Source: Pogostemon cablin (taxonomy: Eukaryota > Streptophyta > Magnoliopsida > Lamiales > Lamiaceae). From it: a stretch of DNA of 64,000 nt. Location of the stretch: positions 2,148,355 through 2,212,354 of the forward strand of contig CM042970.1 in the NCBI GenBank assembly GCA_023678885.1, written 5' to 3'. The notes under the pieces are model-generated. The model saw nothing but the letters and a program-made list of their open reading frames with translations. It did no database searches and was not told where the DNA came from. Shown here piece after piece: positions 1 through 11,432 of this stretch. Positions within the stretch are counted from its first letter, which is position 1. Each line of letters opens with the position of its first letter. A program made the position numbers and the translations under genes.

Positions 1-913
1 ATTTAGTATTATGGGTAATGGTACATTGTTTTGTTCTAATGATATACACCTTAATTAATAAAGATACAACATTTTATTCTAAAGTGTATACAATTTTTAT
101 TAATATTTTTTTTCAAAAAATAAAAGGTATTATACTACAGTGTATATAATTTAATACAAAATTCTTAAAGTGCACGGCGTGGCCCCGTGCGCCTGGGTGC
201 ATACAAGTTTTTAACAAAGAAAAAAAAGGTGTGAATTATGGAATTAGATCATCAATTTCAAAGAATGTACAAAAAAAGATAAATTTAAATATTTGATAGA
301 TCAATCCCAAGTTATGGATTGAATCTTGATTATTAGAGTAAGTTGGAGGATTTTAGAAACACTTTTATAATATGTGAATTTGAATTTTTTTTTTATCCTA
401 TATAATGTGGTCTCCCTCTTTCAATTTCATTTACTCTATGTATTGATAAATGTATAAACTAAAAGGAGATTATAGAGTTTACATCATAAACTCAATTCAC
501 AAGAAATTAATTCGAGAAGTTTTAAAAGCTACTCTTTTATATTTTAATTTTTTATGTTTTACATGTAAAATTTGAGGAATTCTCGGGTTTTTTTTTAATG
601 AATTTTTTAGTTTTTGTTTTCAAGCAAACTAAAATAACATACATTTTGAAAAATGTTAATTCTCGTTATACGTATGATATGGAGGATATTGGTTAGAAAC
701 AATTGATAATAAAATATACCAAAAAAAGAAAATAAAATTATTGGAACCGAAAAGCTGTACCAAGTATCCTTGTACCAAAAACCTTTGAAGCCATAATTGT
801 GTCAAGTATGAATACAACTTACAAAACATCCAGTGATGTACCATAATGCTGTTGTGACTATCATCACACTCACCATACTCCATTTCCCCTAATATTATAC
901 CGAGTATATATTA
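1..913. other. AT-rich intergenic DNA, no gene
   Basis: No reading frame here has coding character. Bases 165-210 carry a GC-rich patch built on GTGCAC and GTGCGC words beside a TGTATA-rich flank. The same pairing recurs near 27.8-28.15 kb and 47.7-48.04 kb, so this looks like the remnant of a dispersed repeat. The remainder is A/T homopolymer-rich sequence without recognisable structure. Confidence 0.6.
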
Positions 914-1195
914 CTCCCTCCGTCCCATAATATTTTTCTCACATTCCTCATTTGTTTATTCCACAAAACTTTTCACACCTCAAAAAAGGAAACATCACTT
1001 TATCCAACAACTTCAAAAGTTACTTTAATTTCAAATTTGACACTCATTTTTCACAAACATATCATTACTTTATACTTTTTTATTACCTAAAAATATAACA
1101 ATACCCTCCAAAGTCAATAAAGTTGATCAAAAAGTGCAACTTTTCTTAAACAATGTGGAACAGTAAATGTAAAACGTTTTCCGAGACGGAGGGAG
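914..1195. mobile_element. Stowaway-type MITE (copy 1)
   Basis: The element begins CTCCCTCCGTCCC and ends GACGGAGGGAG, so the ends are inverted repeats of each other. It is flanked by TA on both sides (912-913 and 1196-1197), the Tc1/mariner Stowaway target duplication. It has no coding capacity. It is a close relative of the element at 28453-28730 over its whole length, more so than of the other Stowaway-like copies in the window. Confidence 0.85.
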
Positions 1196-1197
1196 TA

Positions 1198-2080
1198 TTA
1201 ATTATTACTACTTCCATTCTTTAAGACTTTTATTTTTCATCTATAATACAGTATATCCCTCTGTCCCAAGAAAAACTTATGGAGTTTAAAAAATTTTATT
1301 TTTTATTAGTTTATTAATTCTTGGTTGGTAATTTAATATTTTAACATAATAAATATAATTTATAAAGTATTATGTATGAGTGAGAATGGTAAATTTATAA
1401 ATATGATGCAATTTTAAGGTTAAATATTGATATAATATTTTATTTTTTAATGATAAAATTTAATACTACGAAATTAACAATAATATAAAGTGTGAAATTT
1501 AACTTGAGATAGAAAGAATATTTAATAATATATTTTTTAATAGCGATAACAAATAAACTATAATAATATTCACTTTTATACATTATGATATTTTCTCACA
1601 CATTTCAATAATTTTAATATTTTTTATTAAATTAATTTAAAATATTTTTTTATTTTATTTTAGTACTTCCTCCGTCCCATGAATACATTCGCGAATTTGA
1701 TGGTACAGAGTTTAAAAAAAGTAACATGTTTTTTAATAGTGATAACAAATAAAACTATAATAATATTCACTTTTATACAGTATGATACTTTCTCACACAT
1801 TTCAATAATTTTAATATTTTTTTTATTTTATTTTAATACTTCCTTCGTTTCATGAATACATTCGCGAATTTGATGATACGGAGTTTAAAAAAATTAACTT
1901 TTTGTTGTAGTGATGTAAGAAAGAGAGTGAATATTTTGAGTAATTGAATAGAATAAAGTGTATGATATAGTTGACTTTGACTAAATTATTCGTAAAAAGG
2001 AGGTTATATTTTTATAATATTATAATATTGTAAAGTCATTGATATTGTGTATTGTTTCTATTTTTAGGGGGTGTGAATAT
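1198..2080. repeat. Local direct duplication with degraded MITE ends
   Basis: Two direct copies of about 170-180 bp lie at roughly 1537-1717 and 1727-1898. Each carries the words GATAACAAATAAA and CACTTTTATACA, then a Stowaway-like end (CTTCCTCCGTCCC or CTTCCTTCGTTTC), then GAATACATTCGCGAATTTGA. A further single Stowaway-like end sits at 1254-1270 without a matching partner. This is best read as degraded MITE sequence duplicated in tandem. No gene is seen. Confidence 0.55.
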
Positions 2081-2149
2081 TCTTAAAACGAATTGGAATG
2101 AAAAATGTGAATGTATTTTTGGTACGAAGGGAGGGAAGGAATATTATTT

Positions 2150-2460
2150 TTTAAACTTTGAAAAAGAAAAATTGCCTTCATGAGCTTATGTGTATGCATG
2201 CATGATTGATGTGTGACGATGTATGAGGGGGATATTATAGCATAGCATGGGGCGGTGAAGAGAGAGAAAGGGAGGAGAGAGAGGATTAGAAGTAGGCTAC
2301 GCAACGCAAGTGGAGGGGAAGTGGGCCCGGGGTTGCTTCGTCTTCCCGCCAAGGCGGTTGACCCCACCGCCTCCCTTTTCCCGCCAATATCCGTATGACA
2401 TGTAGGCTGGCTGGGGACACGTGTCATTTGTTCACGTAGCCATCCATTCTACTAGCTATT
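2150..2460 (-). other. GC-richer island with G-box and pyrimidine-rich minus strand
   Basis: This stretch stands out from its AT-rich surroundings. It holds a G-box-like ACACGTGT at about 2417-2424, a TTGACC W-box-like word at about 2358, and a purine-rich run at 2258-2290 that reads on the minus strand as a CT-rich patch like those in plant 5' leaders. A minus-strand frame of 114 codons covers it, but the translated protein resembles nothing I recognise and has low-complexity character. It may be the promoter or leader of a lost gene. Confidence 0.3.
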
Positions 2461-2509
2461 ATTGTGTAGGTGGATTCTAGCCTTCTTCTAGGAAACACAC
2501 CCTTTTTTA

Positions 2510-2765
2510 TAGGGTTAAGAAATACTCTTTTTTTTTTATTAAAATGATGAGATTTTTTTTAGGGAGTATAATATTTATTCGTTAAATATGAATTTTCTTA
2601 AGAAATATTACACGATAGTGGGCATTAAGGTTTTAAAATTTTCTTTTGTATTTTTATGCTTATGTGTAAAAATGCTCAAAATGATAAAAAAAACATTAAT
2701 TCGATAGTGACACGATTGTATTTTTTATTATTGCTAAGAGTAAGCTTTACCTGTTTAAGAGGGAG
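2510..2765. repeat. Partial copy of the 3.4-kb foldback element
   Basis: Words such as CACGATAGTGGGCATTAA, TGTAAAAATGCTCAAAATGA and TTCGATAGTGACACGATT match one arm and the centre of the element at 3400-3714. Only part of the element is recognisable. The DNA between 2766 and 3400 shows no feature. Confidence 0.5.
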
Positions 2766-3399
2766 CAAATTAATAACCAAAAGCAACTCTTGAAATATAT
2801 TTTTTTTAATTTTCACGAAGATCCCTTCTCCACCTACCTTTCAATTCTACGCTCCCTCAACCCACTTCCCTATCTCCGAAATACTTGCCTCTTTATTTAA
2901 GTCAAGACTATAAAATTTAAATAATAATCCTAATGCACCCCAAAATGAAATATTTCTTCCATCGCCTAACACCCTAACAAGCCTAAAAAAACCAGTCCAT
3001 GTATATTGCAGATAGCTTTCATTACAGTCCTCATCACTCTAAAAATTTAATAGCTCTACTTGAAAGAAATACTATTAATTATTTTTTGTGAGTTCAACTT
3101 GTCAAAAAGAGATGTAAACATTACCTTGAACATATAAAAATAGTAAAATGTATATATTTTCTTGAAACATAGGAATTATATTATCACTTTTCATTTATCT
3201 ATCAATTGTAATTTTGAAATAATTTTATTAACTTAGGAGTAATTTTTTAAAGAAAATTCTCACTTCTAATACATTCTTCTCAAATTGTTTTTTATCCAAG
3301 TCTTTTAACTTTTTCACATAATCTATCACCCACACCCACCCTCAAAACTAAATAAATCAATTAAGCATTGAATAAAACGTAAAAGTTTTTGAATTTTAT

Positions 3400-3714
3400 A
3401 AAGGGTGAAATGCTGTAGTACCCATTAAATTTAAATTTTTTCTTTTGTACCCAAACTTTAATGGTAAGTGTAAAAATATCCAAAATGACATAAATAATCT
3501 TGACTCAATAATGACATAAAAATGTTCAAAATGACATAAATAATCTTAACTCGATAATGACACGATTTGAATTGTTAAAAAAAATCATTATCGAGTCAAG
3601 GTTATTTATGTCATTTTAGACATTTTTACACTTTACCATTAAATTATGGGCAACAAAGAAAATTATAAAAAACTGATGGGCACTATCGTGCAATCCTTCT
3701 TTTATAAATTGTAC
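3400..3714. mobile_element. Foldback element with long inverted arms
   Basis: The left arm starts GGGTGAAATGCTGTAGTACC and the right arm, read on the minus strand, starts AAGGATTGCACGATAGTGCC. Inside them, AATGGTAA followed by TGTAAAAAT, AAAATGACATAAATAA and CTTGACTCGATAATGACA occurs in one arm and its complement in the other. The arms reach almost to the middle, so a single strand could fold into one long imperfect hairpin. There is no coding capacity. It is probably a non-autonomous DNA element, superfamily not determined. Confidence 0.6.
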
Positions 3715-4070
3715 TACATCGCGTTGATGGTGTTGTAAATAATAACGGTTCGGATATACTATGAAATACATTTAATTTTGATAAATTAAACTTACAACTC
3801 ACTTGGAATATTTTCATAAACGAACTAAATTTGATGAATCAAATTTGTCATTAGAGTAATATGAGAAGGATATTTAGAAAAATATATAATGATAAATGAA
3901 CAATGTAAATAGTCATCATTAATAATGTAATGCTATTGGTTGGATGAGATTTAACCATTTTGTTTTAGATGATTGAAGCTTTCATTATGAACATTTATTT
4001 TTTTACACTTTATTCATTATTTTTAATAAATTTATTCACTTTTTCTCTTTAAATTATCCAATATATGATA

Positions 4071-6420
4071 CTAGTACAAATCCCGCGTATTACGCGGGCA
4101 TGAAATTATAATATTTAAAAAAATAATTTACAAACAAAAAAAAATATTATAATGAAATTAATATGTATGGATTAATTGAAAAAAAAAATTAAAATCGACA
4201 TCATATCAAAATAAAGCTCTCATATGCGGAAGAAAAAATTATATTAAAACTAATGTATACCTTTATTAAAATAAGGAATGAAACTAATTAAGAAAAATTC
4301 AAAAAAGAAAAAAAAAGATAGCAAAGGAGAATTATAAAAAATTAACACAGTATATTTTAATTTTAAGAAATAAAAAGAATAAACTTAAATTAAAACTAAA
4401 AAACATTAAAATAAAAAATAATTAAAAAATAAAAATGGAAATTATTTAAAAGAAAACATAAAATTTAAATTAATATAAATCAATTCGAAGAAATAAGAAA
4501 AGTAAAAGAAATCATAATAAAATTAATTAAAAATTAAATATTTGACCATAAAAAAATTAATAAAAAATTACTACAAAAAATAAATTTAATTTCACTAATA
4601 ATAAAAAAATAATTAAAACAAAAAAATAATTAAAATAATTTTAAAACTATAAAAGAGACCATATAATAAATTTCATTAGAGAATGATAAATTAATAATAA
4701 GTCTTATTCATAGATATAGAGATATTAGTATATTTAAGATATCTTTTTATTTCCTAATCAAATATTAATTAATTAATAAATATAATATTAAGTAAATACG
4801 CAGGATATGTGTATATATGAATAGATATCTTCAACTAATTATAATGAATAAATATATTAATTAAGATATGCTTATAAAATAATTATTAAAATAATATTTT
4901 AGAAAAATAATTTACTAACAAAAAGTATTATAATGAAATTAATATGTATGTATTAATTGAAAAAATAAAAATATTATTAAAAATTTTAAAATCAACATCG
5001 TATCAAAATAACTCTCATATATTAAAAGTAACATGTATCTTTTATTTTTTAAATATTGAAACTGATTAAGAGAAATTCAAAAAAGAAAAAAAATAGCAAA
5101 GGAGAATTATAAAATATTACTACGGTATATTGTAATTTAAAGAAATAAAAGAATAAACTTACTCACAAACTAAAAGATATTAAAATAAAAAACAACTAAA
5201 AAAAATATAACGAAAAATTATTAAAAAGAAACATAAAATTTAAATTAATATAAATCAATTTGAAGAAATAAGAAAAGAAAAGATCATAACAAAATTAATT
5301 AAAAAATTATAAATTTAATCATGAAAAAAAATTAATAAAAAATTATAACAAAAGATACATTTAATTTCACGTACCAATGAAAAAAGAATTAAAACAAAAA
5401 ATAAAAAAACAATAATCAAAATAAAATTACAAATACTTGTGTAAACCGAATTTACATATAAACGTATGTAAAAACAGTTACTAAAACTTAATAAAAAATT
5501 ATTACAAAAGATAAATTTAATTTCACGTACTAATAAAAAAATAGAATTAAAACAAAAAATAATTCAAAAATAAAAAAGAGACAATATGATAATTTACATG
5601 AGAAAATGATTAATGAATAATTTTATTTTCATAAATAGAGAGATATTAAATATATTAAAAATATCTTTTTATCACCTAATTAAATAATAATTAATATAAA
5701 TGATATTAAGTAAGTACCCAAGGATATGTGTATACATGAATATATATCTCCAACTAAATATATAAGATATGTGTATATATGAATAGATATCTCCAACTAA
5801 ATATAATGAATAAATATATTAATTAAATATACATATAAAATAATTATTAAAATTTAAGAATAAAAAAATTATAGTTGATAATAATATTCCTCATTAAAAT
5901 TAAACTTTCCAAAATCATCAAAATTATAGTGAAATTAATATATCTTTTTATTAAAAGAAATTAAAATAACGTAATAAAACTATTCAATAGAAATTAATAA
6001 AAAAAATAGCAAAGGAAGAATTATAAAAAAATTATTACAGTATGTTTGATCTAATCAAAAATACAAAAGGTTAAAATATTGAAACCAAAAACAATAAAAA
6101 TAAAAAACGAAATTATTAAGAAAAAACATAAAAATTAAGACAAAGAGATAAAATTAAATTAATATAAATCAATTTGAAAAAATATGAAAAGTAAAAGAAA
6201 TCATAACAAAATTAATTAATAAAATTAAAATTTTAACCAGGAAAAAAATTCATACTACATAAGTCAAATTTAATTTTTACTACTTACTAATGAAAAAAAA
6301 AACAGAATTAAACAAAAAAAATTTAAAAAAAATAATCAAAAGAAATTTTAAAAAAACATAAAAGAGACAACATAATATCAAAAGAAAATTTAAAAAAAAA
6401 AACATAAAAGAGACAACATA
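4071..6420 (-). mobile_element. Helitron-like AT-rich element A (minus orientation)
   Basis: Read on the minus strand, the element ends with a perfect palindrome (4082-4098, CCCGCGTATTACGCGGG), an 8-nt spacer, then CTAG followed by T. That is the hairpin plus CTRR 3' terminus of Helitrons, which insert at AT. The interior is very A-rich on the plus strand and consists of about three related units of 0.6-0.9 kb; the word TATTATAATGAAATTAATATG recurs at the start of the first two. There is no helicase or replication-initiator frame, so it would be non-autonomous. The 5' boundary is uncertain (6420-6540). It is the inverted relative of the element at 23440-26109. Confidence 0.6.
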
Positions 6421-6589
6421 ATTGGGTATACGTGTTTCTTTTTGAGAAATTTTATTTTTTAAAATGCTGATTTTTACTTTTTAAAATATATAGCATCATT
6501 AACCTTTTCAAAAGGATTATATTTTCTCATTCACAATAATTAGCGTTTGATTCCGTGCGTTGTATGAGATTAAAGTGTTCTTTTTTATC

Positions 6590-6765
6590 TGACAAAGTTA
6601 CTTATTAATATAGTTAGTAGTTAGTTAATCAAGTCTCCATATACCATTATTCTCTAAGCCTCCATATAACGCCTCTCCTATTTGTTCCCAACGAAAATCG
6701 AACTCTGGTCACTCACTTGTGTGAGGAGCCCAACCCACTTGGTTTAAGGTGTTCTGATGTTATTT
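6590..6765 (-). repeat. SINE-like head fused to LTR-like tail sequence
   Basis: On the minus strand, 6765 to 6690 contains an A-box-like AAACCAAGTGGGTTGGGC and, about 35 nt on, a B-box-like GAGTTCGATTTT, the arrangement of a tRNA-derived SINE head. The following 6680-6593 stretch closely matches 51178-51098, which is the LTR end of a Copia fragment. Either this is a SINE whose body resembles that LTR, or it is two fragments side by side. Confidence 0.4.
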
Positions 6766-6891
6766 AAACCATAAGAGGAGAATATTAAATCATGTCTTTT
6801 AGATAAACCATTATATGTCTACGTTCTTATAAAATAAGTATATCTTCACATAGAATTTATCTGAATTGGAATTTTTATATACTATCTCCGT

Positions 6892-7107
6892 CCCAGGTTA
6901 AGATGGTCATTTTACAATTTTGGTCGTCCCACCCAAAGAGTCTCATTTCCTTTTTTGAACACATAGGGCCCACCCACACCACTAATACAATTAAAACATG
7001 GGGCCCCCACACCCACTAATACAACTACCCACTACACATTAAATAATAATACTCCTTAATCCACGCGCCCAAAAGCAAATAGAACTCTTAAGTTGGGACG
7101 GAGGGAG
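6892..7107. mobile_element. Stowaway-type MITE
   Basis: The left end CTATCTCCGTCCCAGG and right end TTGGGACGGAGGGAG are inverted repeats. TA flanks both ends (6890-6891, 7108-7109). The interior carries the usual internal words of this family (CATTTCCTTTTTT, ACCCACTACACATTAAATA) and no frame. Confidence 0.8.
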
Positions 7108-7417
7108 TAATATACAATCCCTCAATTCATGCTAGTAAGAATATTAAGAAAAAGTGTATTTTAAATATATAACGAAAGAAAGTAATGGTAAATATTGAGC
7201 GTTTTTATAAAATAATTATATATTTTTTAACATAATAAATATTTATGTTTATTAATTATGTAAGATACTTGCTTATTTCGTAATACTCGTACCCATGTAT
7301 AAATAAATAATTTCAAGACCGTTTATCAATACCCATTGATTACATATACCCATTTAAAATTATTAAGATGTTAGGACTAATAATATTAATTCAAAATTAT
7401 TAATAATGAAGAAAATC

Positions 7418-7419
<2 letters not shown>

Positions 7420-7507
<88 letters not shown>
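7420..7507. repeat. TA dinucleotide microsatellite, about 44 units
   Basis: An essentially uninterrupted AT/TA run of about 88 bp. On either strand it could extrude as a cruciform. It lies immediately before the first of the dispersed repeats listed next. Confidence 0.95.
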
Positions 7508-7510
<3 letters not shown>

Positions 7511-8040
7511 TCAATCCTGACCATCTATTTCTAAAACAAATCTCAACCACCCATTAAAATAATTAAATAATTATAATTATGACATTTTCAAATTAGAAAA
7601 TAAATATTATTTATTAAAATTTTAATAATACTAAATACTATATTATTTGAAATATATAAAAGTAGAATAAATCCAATCATAGCCATCTGTTTCTAAAACA
7701 AATCTCAGTCATCCATTAAAATAATTAAATAATTATAATTATGACCTTTTTAAATTAGGAAATAAGATATTATTTATTAAAAATTTAATAATATTAAATA
7801 TATTATTTGAATATATTCAAAATTTTTAAATAAATCTAAGTCACCCATTAAAATAATTAAATAATTATTATTACTTTTTCAACATTTTCAAATCAAGAAA
7901 TAAGATATTATTATTTATTAAAAATCGTATTATTTTAAATATATTTGTAAGCAAATAAAATTTACAGTCCAATTAAATGGCAACACGTAGATTTTCATGA
8001 TTAAAATATCAATTTTAATTTATTATATTTTATTTTTAAT
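7504..8040. repeat. Degenerate ~160-bp direct repeats
   Basis: A unit with the words AATCCAATC, CATCTATTTCTAAAACAAAT, CACCCATTAAAATAATTAAA and GACCTTTTCAAATTA recurs at about 7510, 7670 and (shorter) 7830. It appears again at about 8490-8590, between the two LTR-leader-like copies. This nested placement suggests the unit belongs to the same mobile or duplicating structure. Confidence 0.7.
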
Positions 8041-8099
8041 TTAAATGAGGCTTACAAGCCTGCAGAAAAAAGGTCAAATCAAATATTGACCAATCAAAT

Positions 8100-8930
8100 T
8101 GCAGGGATGAAAAGACCCAAGTCTGTAGAATTAGGTCAAATCAGTCATTGACCAATCAAATTGCGAGTTATATATGGGACTTCCTCATCCTTTTTCTATA
8201 TAAGGAGTCCTCCTCCTTTCATTCTAAACACACCGAGAGTGATTCTCTACGAAGATCAAAGACTTCAGAGTTTTCTGAATAGTTCTTCGAATTCTTCAAC
8301 GAGAATCAACTCAAGAACGAAATACATCTGGGATTCAGATTCTAAACTGCCCGATTAACCATTCTACAGTCAAGTTTTTCGGTGAACGACCTATAATCTT
8401 AGATTCAGGTGCTAAACCGTTCGCATTTAAGCGTTCTTAAGTCAAGTTCACTGATATTAAATATATTATTTTAAATATATAAAAGCAAAATAAATCCAAT
8501 CCTAACCATCTATTTCTAAAACAAATCTCAGTCACCCATTAAAATAATTAAATAATTATAATAATGACCTTTTCAAATTAAGAAATAAGACCAAGCCCGC
8601 AGAATTAGGTCAAATCAGCCATTGACCAATCAAATTGTGAGTTATATATGGGACTTCCTCACACTTCTCCTATATAAGGAGTCTTCCTCCATTTATTCTA
8701 GACACACGGAGAGTGATTATCTACGAAGATCAAAGACTTCAGAGTTGTCTGAATAGTTCTTCGAATTCTTCAATGAGAATCAACTCAAGAACGGAATACA
8801 TCTGGGTTTCAGGTTCTAAACCGCCCGAATTAAGCGTTCTACAGTCAAGTTATTCGGTGAACGACCTATAATCTGGGATTCAGGTGCTAAACCGTCCGAA
8901 TTTAAGCGTCCTTAAACAAGTTCTTCAGTG
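8100..8930 (+). repeat. Duplicated LTR/leader-like block with TATA box
   Basis: Two direct copies of about 325 bp lie at roughly 8128-8452 and 8600-8925. Each contains ATTGACCAATCAAATTG (a CCAAT-type word), then CTATATAAGGAGTC (TATA box; about 8206 and 8670), then a CT-rich start and a leader with GAGAGTGATT and ACTTCAGAGTT. This is the layout of an LTR or pararetrovirus-type promoter. No gag or pol frame is attached. A 65-codon frame inside copy 1 is not credible as a gene. Confidence 0.55.
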
Positions 8931-9215
8931 AACGGTCTATAATTTGGGATCAAGGTGCTAAACCGCTCGGATTTAAGCCTGCTTAAGTTAAAGTTCTTCC
9001 AAGAACGACCTATAATCTAGGATTCAGGTGTTAAACCGATCGAATTTAAGCGTTCTTAGTCAAATTCTTCAGTGAACGACCTATAATTTGGGATTCGGGT
9101 ACTAAACCGCTCGGATTTAAGTCTTCTTAAGTCAAAGTTCTTCCAAGAACGACCTATAATCTGGAATTCATGTGCTAAATCGTCCGAATTTAAGCGTTCA
9201 TGTGCTATACAAATT
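8861..9215 (+). repeat. ~72-bp tandem array
   Basis: Five direct units of about 70-74 bp start near 8861, 8932, 9003, 9075 and 9149. Each has the form GAACGACCTATAATCTGGGA, TTCAGGTGCTAAACCG, AATTTAAGCGTTCTTAAG. A single unit of the same kind also occurs at about 8384, in the first leader copy. The array therefore expanded from the leader itself. Confidence 0.8.
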
Positions 9216-10440
9216 CACGTTTTTTGTTGCAGTATATGTCATAAATGCAGATAAAACATTACGAGTATGAAACTAAAGGAATAACTTAATCCATTTCACA
9301 AAGTTTCTTCCTATCAAATGCAATAAATTTCATTCTGGCAATTCATCAAGCAGTATAGCTACATGATTTAGAATCGCATTTCATATATAACTTATTCCTA
9401 TTGAAACCATAATCGAAAAACAGTGGTTGATTGAAGTGCTATTCATCACGTCTAACGAATCCTAATAAAAAGAAGGAAGAGGATCAATAGAATTCCAATC
9501 ACGTCCATCCTGGAAAGAGACCTTCGATAGAAGAGAATGAAAAGAATTGGTGAATATGAACACTGGAGAAGAAAATCCCACAAAATAACACATCAGCAGT
9601 GAAATCATGTAAGGTTGACACTTCAGCAATAAAAAACTTTCATTTAATATAATAAAGTTTTTGTTCGACTGTTTAAATATTCAACAATTGAGGAGTTGGG
9701 ATTTCTTCGTTCTTGTAGGAAAATTGCCGATTCAGTATCCAAAATGAGTTAGTCTCCTAGAATCGAATTTACGGTATAAATTATATGTCATTCTTTAATT
9801 TAAACCCTTGCAATATATAAAATATAATAGAATTGGAAGAAAGGCACACTACCGTAAATCCAGATTGGTGTAAACCCGATTGTAGGGTATATTGCATTGT
9901 GAATATAAGAATTTATACGCAATTGCATTAGGGTATAGAAATAATTATTAATTTTATTTTTTAGTAATTTAATTTAATTTAGTTTAAGAATAAATGTTAA
10001 TTACATTATAACATAACGATTTAGGTCGTTGAAGTACAAGAATACTCTATAATCAAAAGTTGTTCCAAGGCAATATTAAAAAATTAATAAACAAAGAGTA
10101 TATTTGTTCATAAAATTAAAATGGAGGTTGATAAGACTTTCGAGATGTGATTATCAAAGCATTTTCACAGCCCTTTATTTTTCAATAGATTTTTTTTAAT
10201 CATTACAAAAAAATTTATTTATTATAAAGCTGAAGTATAAGTAGTAATTTAACTCTTACAAAATGTTGTGTCTAAAAAATCCTAAAATAGTTTCTCACTC
10301 AACCACAACATTTTGAGTCTGCATTCAAATTTAAGAAAATAATTTTTTTTTAAAAAAAATTTCCATTAACGACTAATCATGACCATACATTTACTTTGAT
10401 CTCCAAGAATAATTTCAAATCACTAAATTCTTATTTCTTT
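9216..10440. other. Intergenic DNA, no gene seen
   Basis: No frame with coding character, no TIRs and no RNA gene were found. The composition is slightly less AT-rich around 9420-9560, without a recognisable product. Confidence 0.5.
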
Positions 10441-10449
10441 TCCTTGAAA

Positions 10450-11400
10450 GAGTAAATCATTCCTCCTTCCATATTTTGATTTTAAGACTACTCTTAACCT
10501 TTTGGCATTATTTAACTTTTTTTAAACCCATTTTTCAACAAGAATTTGATTAAAGATTTTAAGATCTCTAATCCCCCAAACCACCCCATTGTTCTTGTTC
10601 TTACACACATGTCCTCACCCAACCCATGAGATTTATATTTATTTTTACCCCCATAAGAAATTACATTATAGACAAGAAATTTCCTTTTTTTTTTTTATCG
10701 ACATACGATAAAATGACATGCAATGGATTGACGGAGTGGAAATAACTGCTTGAATTAAAGTAATTCAGCCTCCAAAAGAGAATTGCTTTCTTAATCCCAA
10801 CTTTTCAAATGCCGCCAAATTCTGTATACTAAATTTTTATAGGTGGATGCTTTTCTGTAATTGATACCCACTTTGATCCCAAGTATGTAAAAGAATTTTT
10901 ACTCACTTTCATACATCAAATTGAGGCAATAGATTGAGTGAAAGCAACATCTATATTAAACCAATAATTTCACATTTACGGAAATTTACCTTCAATCCTA
11001 AAACATATTCAAATTACAAATGATGCATTTAATTCCACATCTATGTTGAGCTCTTGCCTCTTCCTATCATTGTTCCTTCAAGAATTTCAGATTCTATAAC
11101 TTGTTTTATAATTAGGCTTAACCCCTCAACCACGATTAAGAACAAAAATGGGGGATAGTGGATCACCATGTCTCAATTCCCTTTTTAAATTAAAATTTTT
11201 AGAAGGACATTCATTTATCACTGAAGCCGAAGCTGTAGATACACACGCCATCACTCACTTCCTCCCTTTTGGGCCAATGTTAAGATCCTCCATAATTTCT
11301 TCTGAAAATTCCCAATCAACAGAGTTATAAGCCTTAGCAAAATCAAACTTAAAAATAAACTTCTTGAGTTTCCTTTTTTTTCTTCATCAATATATTTAGC
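10450..11400 (-). pseudogene. LINE reverse transcriptase fragment
   Basis: The minus strand between about 11400 and 11050 translates, across stops and shifts, to KFDFAKAYNSVDWEF (the first RT aspartate block), then ACVSTASASVINECPSKNF and LRHGDPLSPIF, which are consecutive conserved blocks of plant L1-type reverse transcriptase. Weaker similarity continues to about 10450 (for example TYLGSKW). The catalytic FADD block was not found intact. This is a decayed internal fragment with no promoter or poly(A) tail visible. Confidence 0.65.
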
Positions 11401-11432
11401 CTATATTGTAATAGGCTAAAATAAATACAATT

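Noticed and set aside
2083..2427. Minus-strand frame of 114 codons
   Set aside because: No similarity recognised; composition follows the GC-rich island. Kept only as a possible promoter region.
11148..11330. Plus-strand frame of 60 codons
   Set aside because: It is the antisense of a LINE reverse transcriptase fragment.
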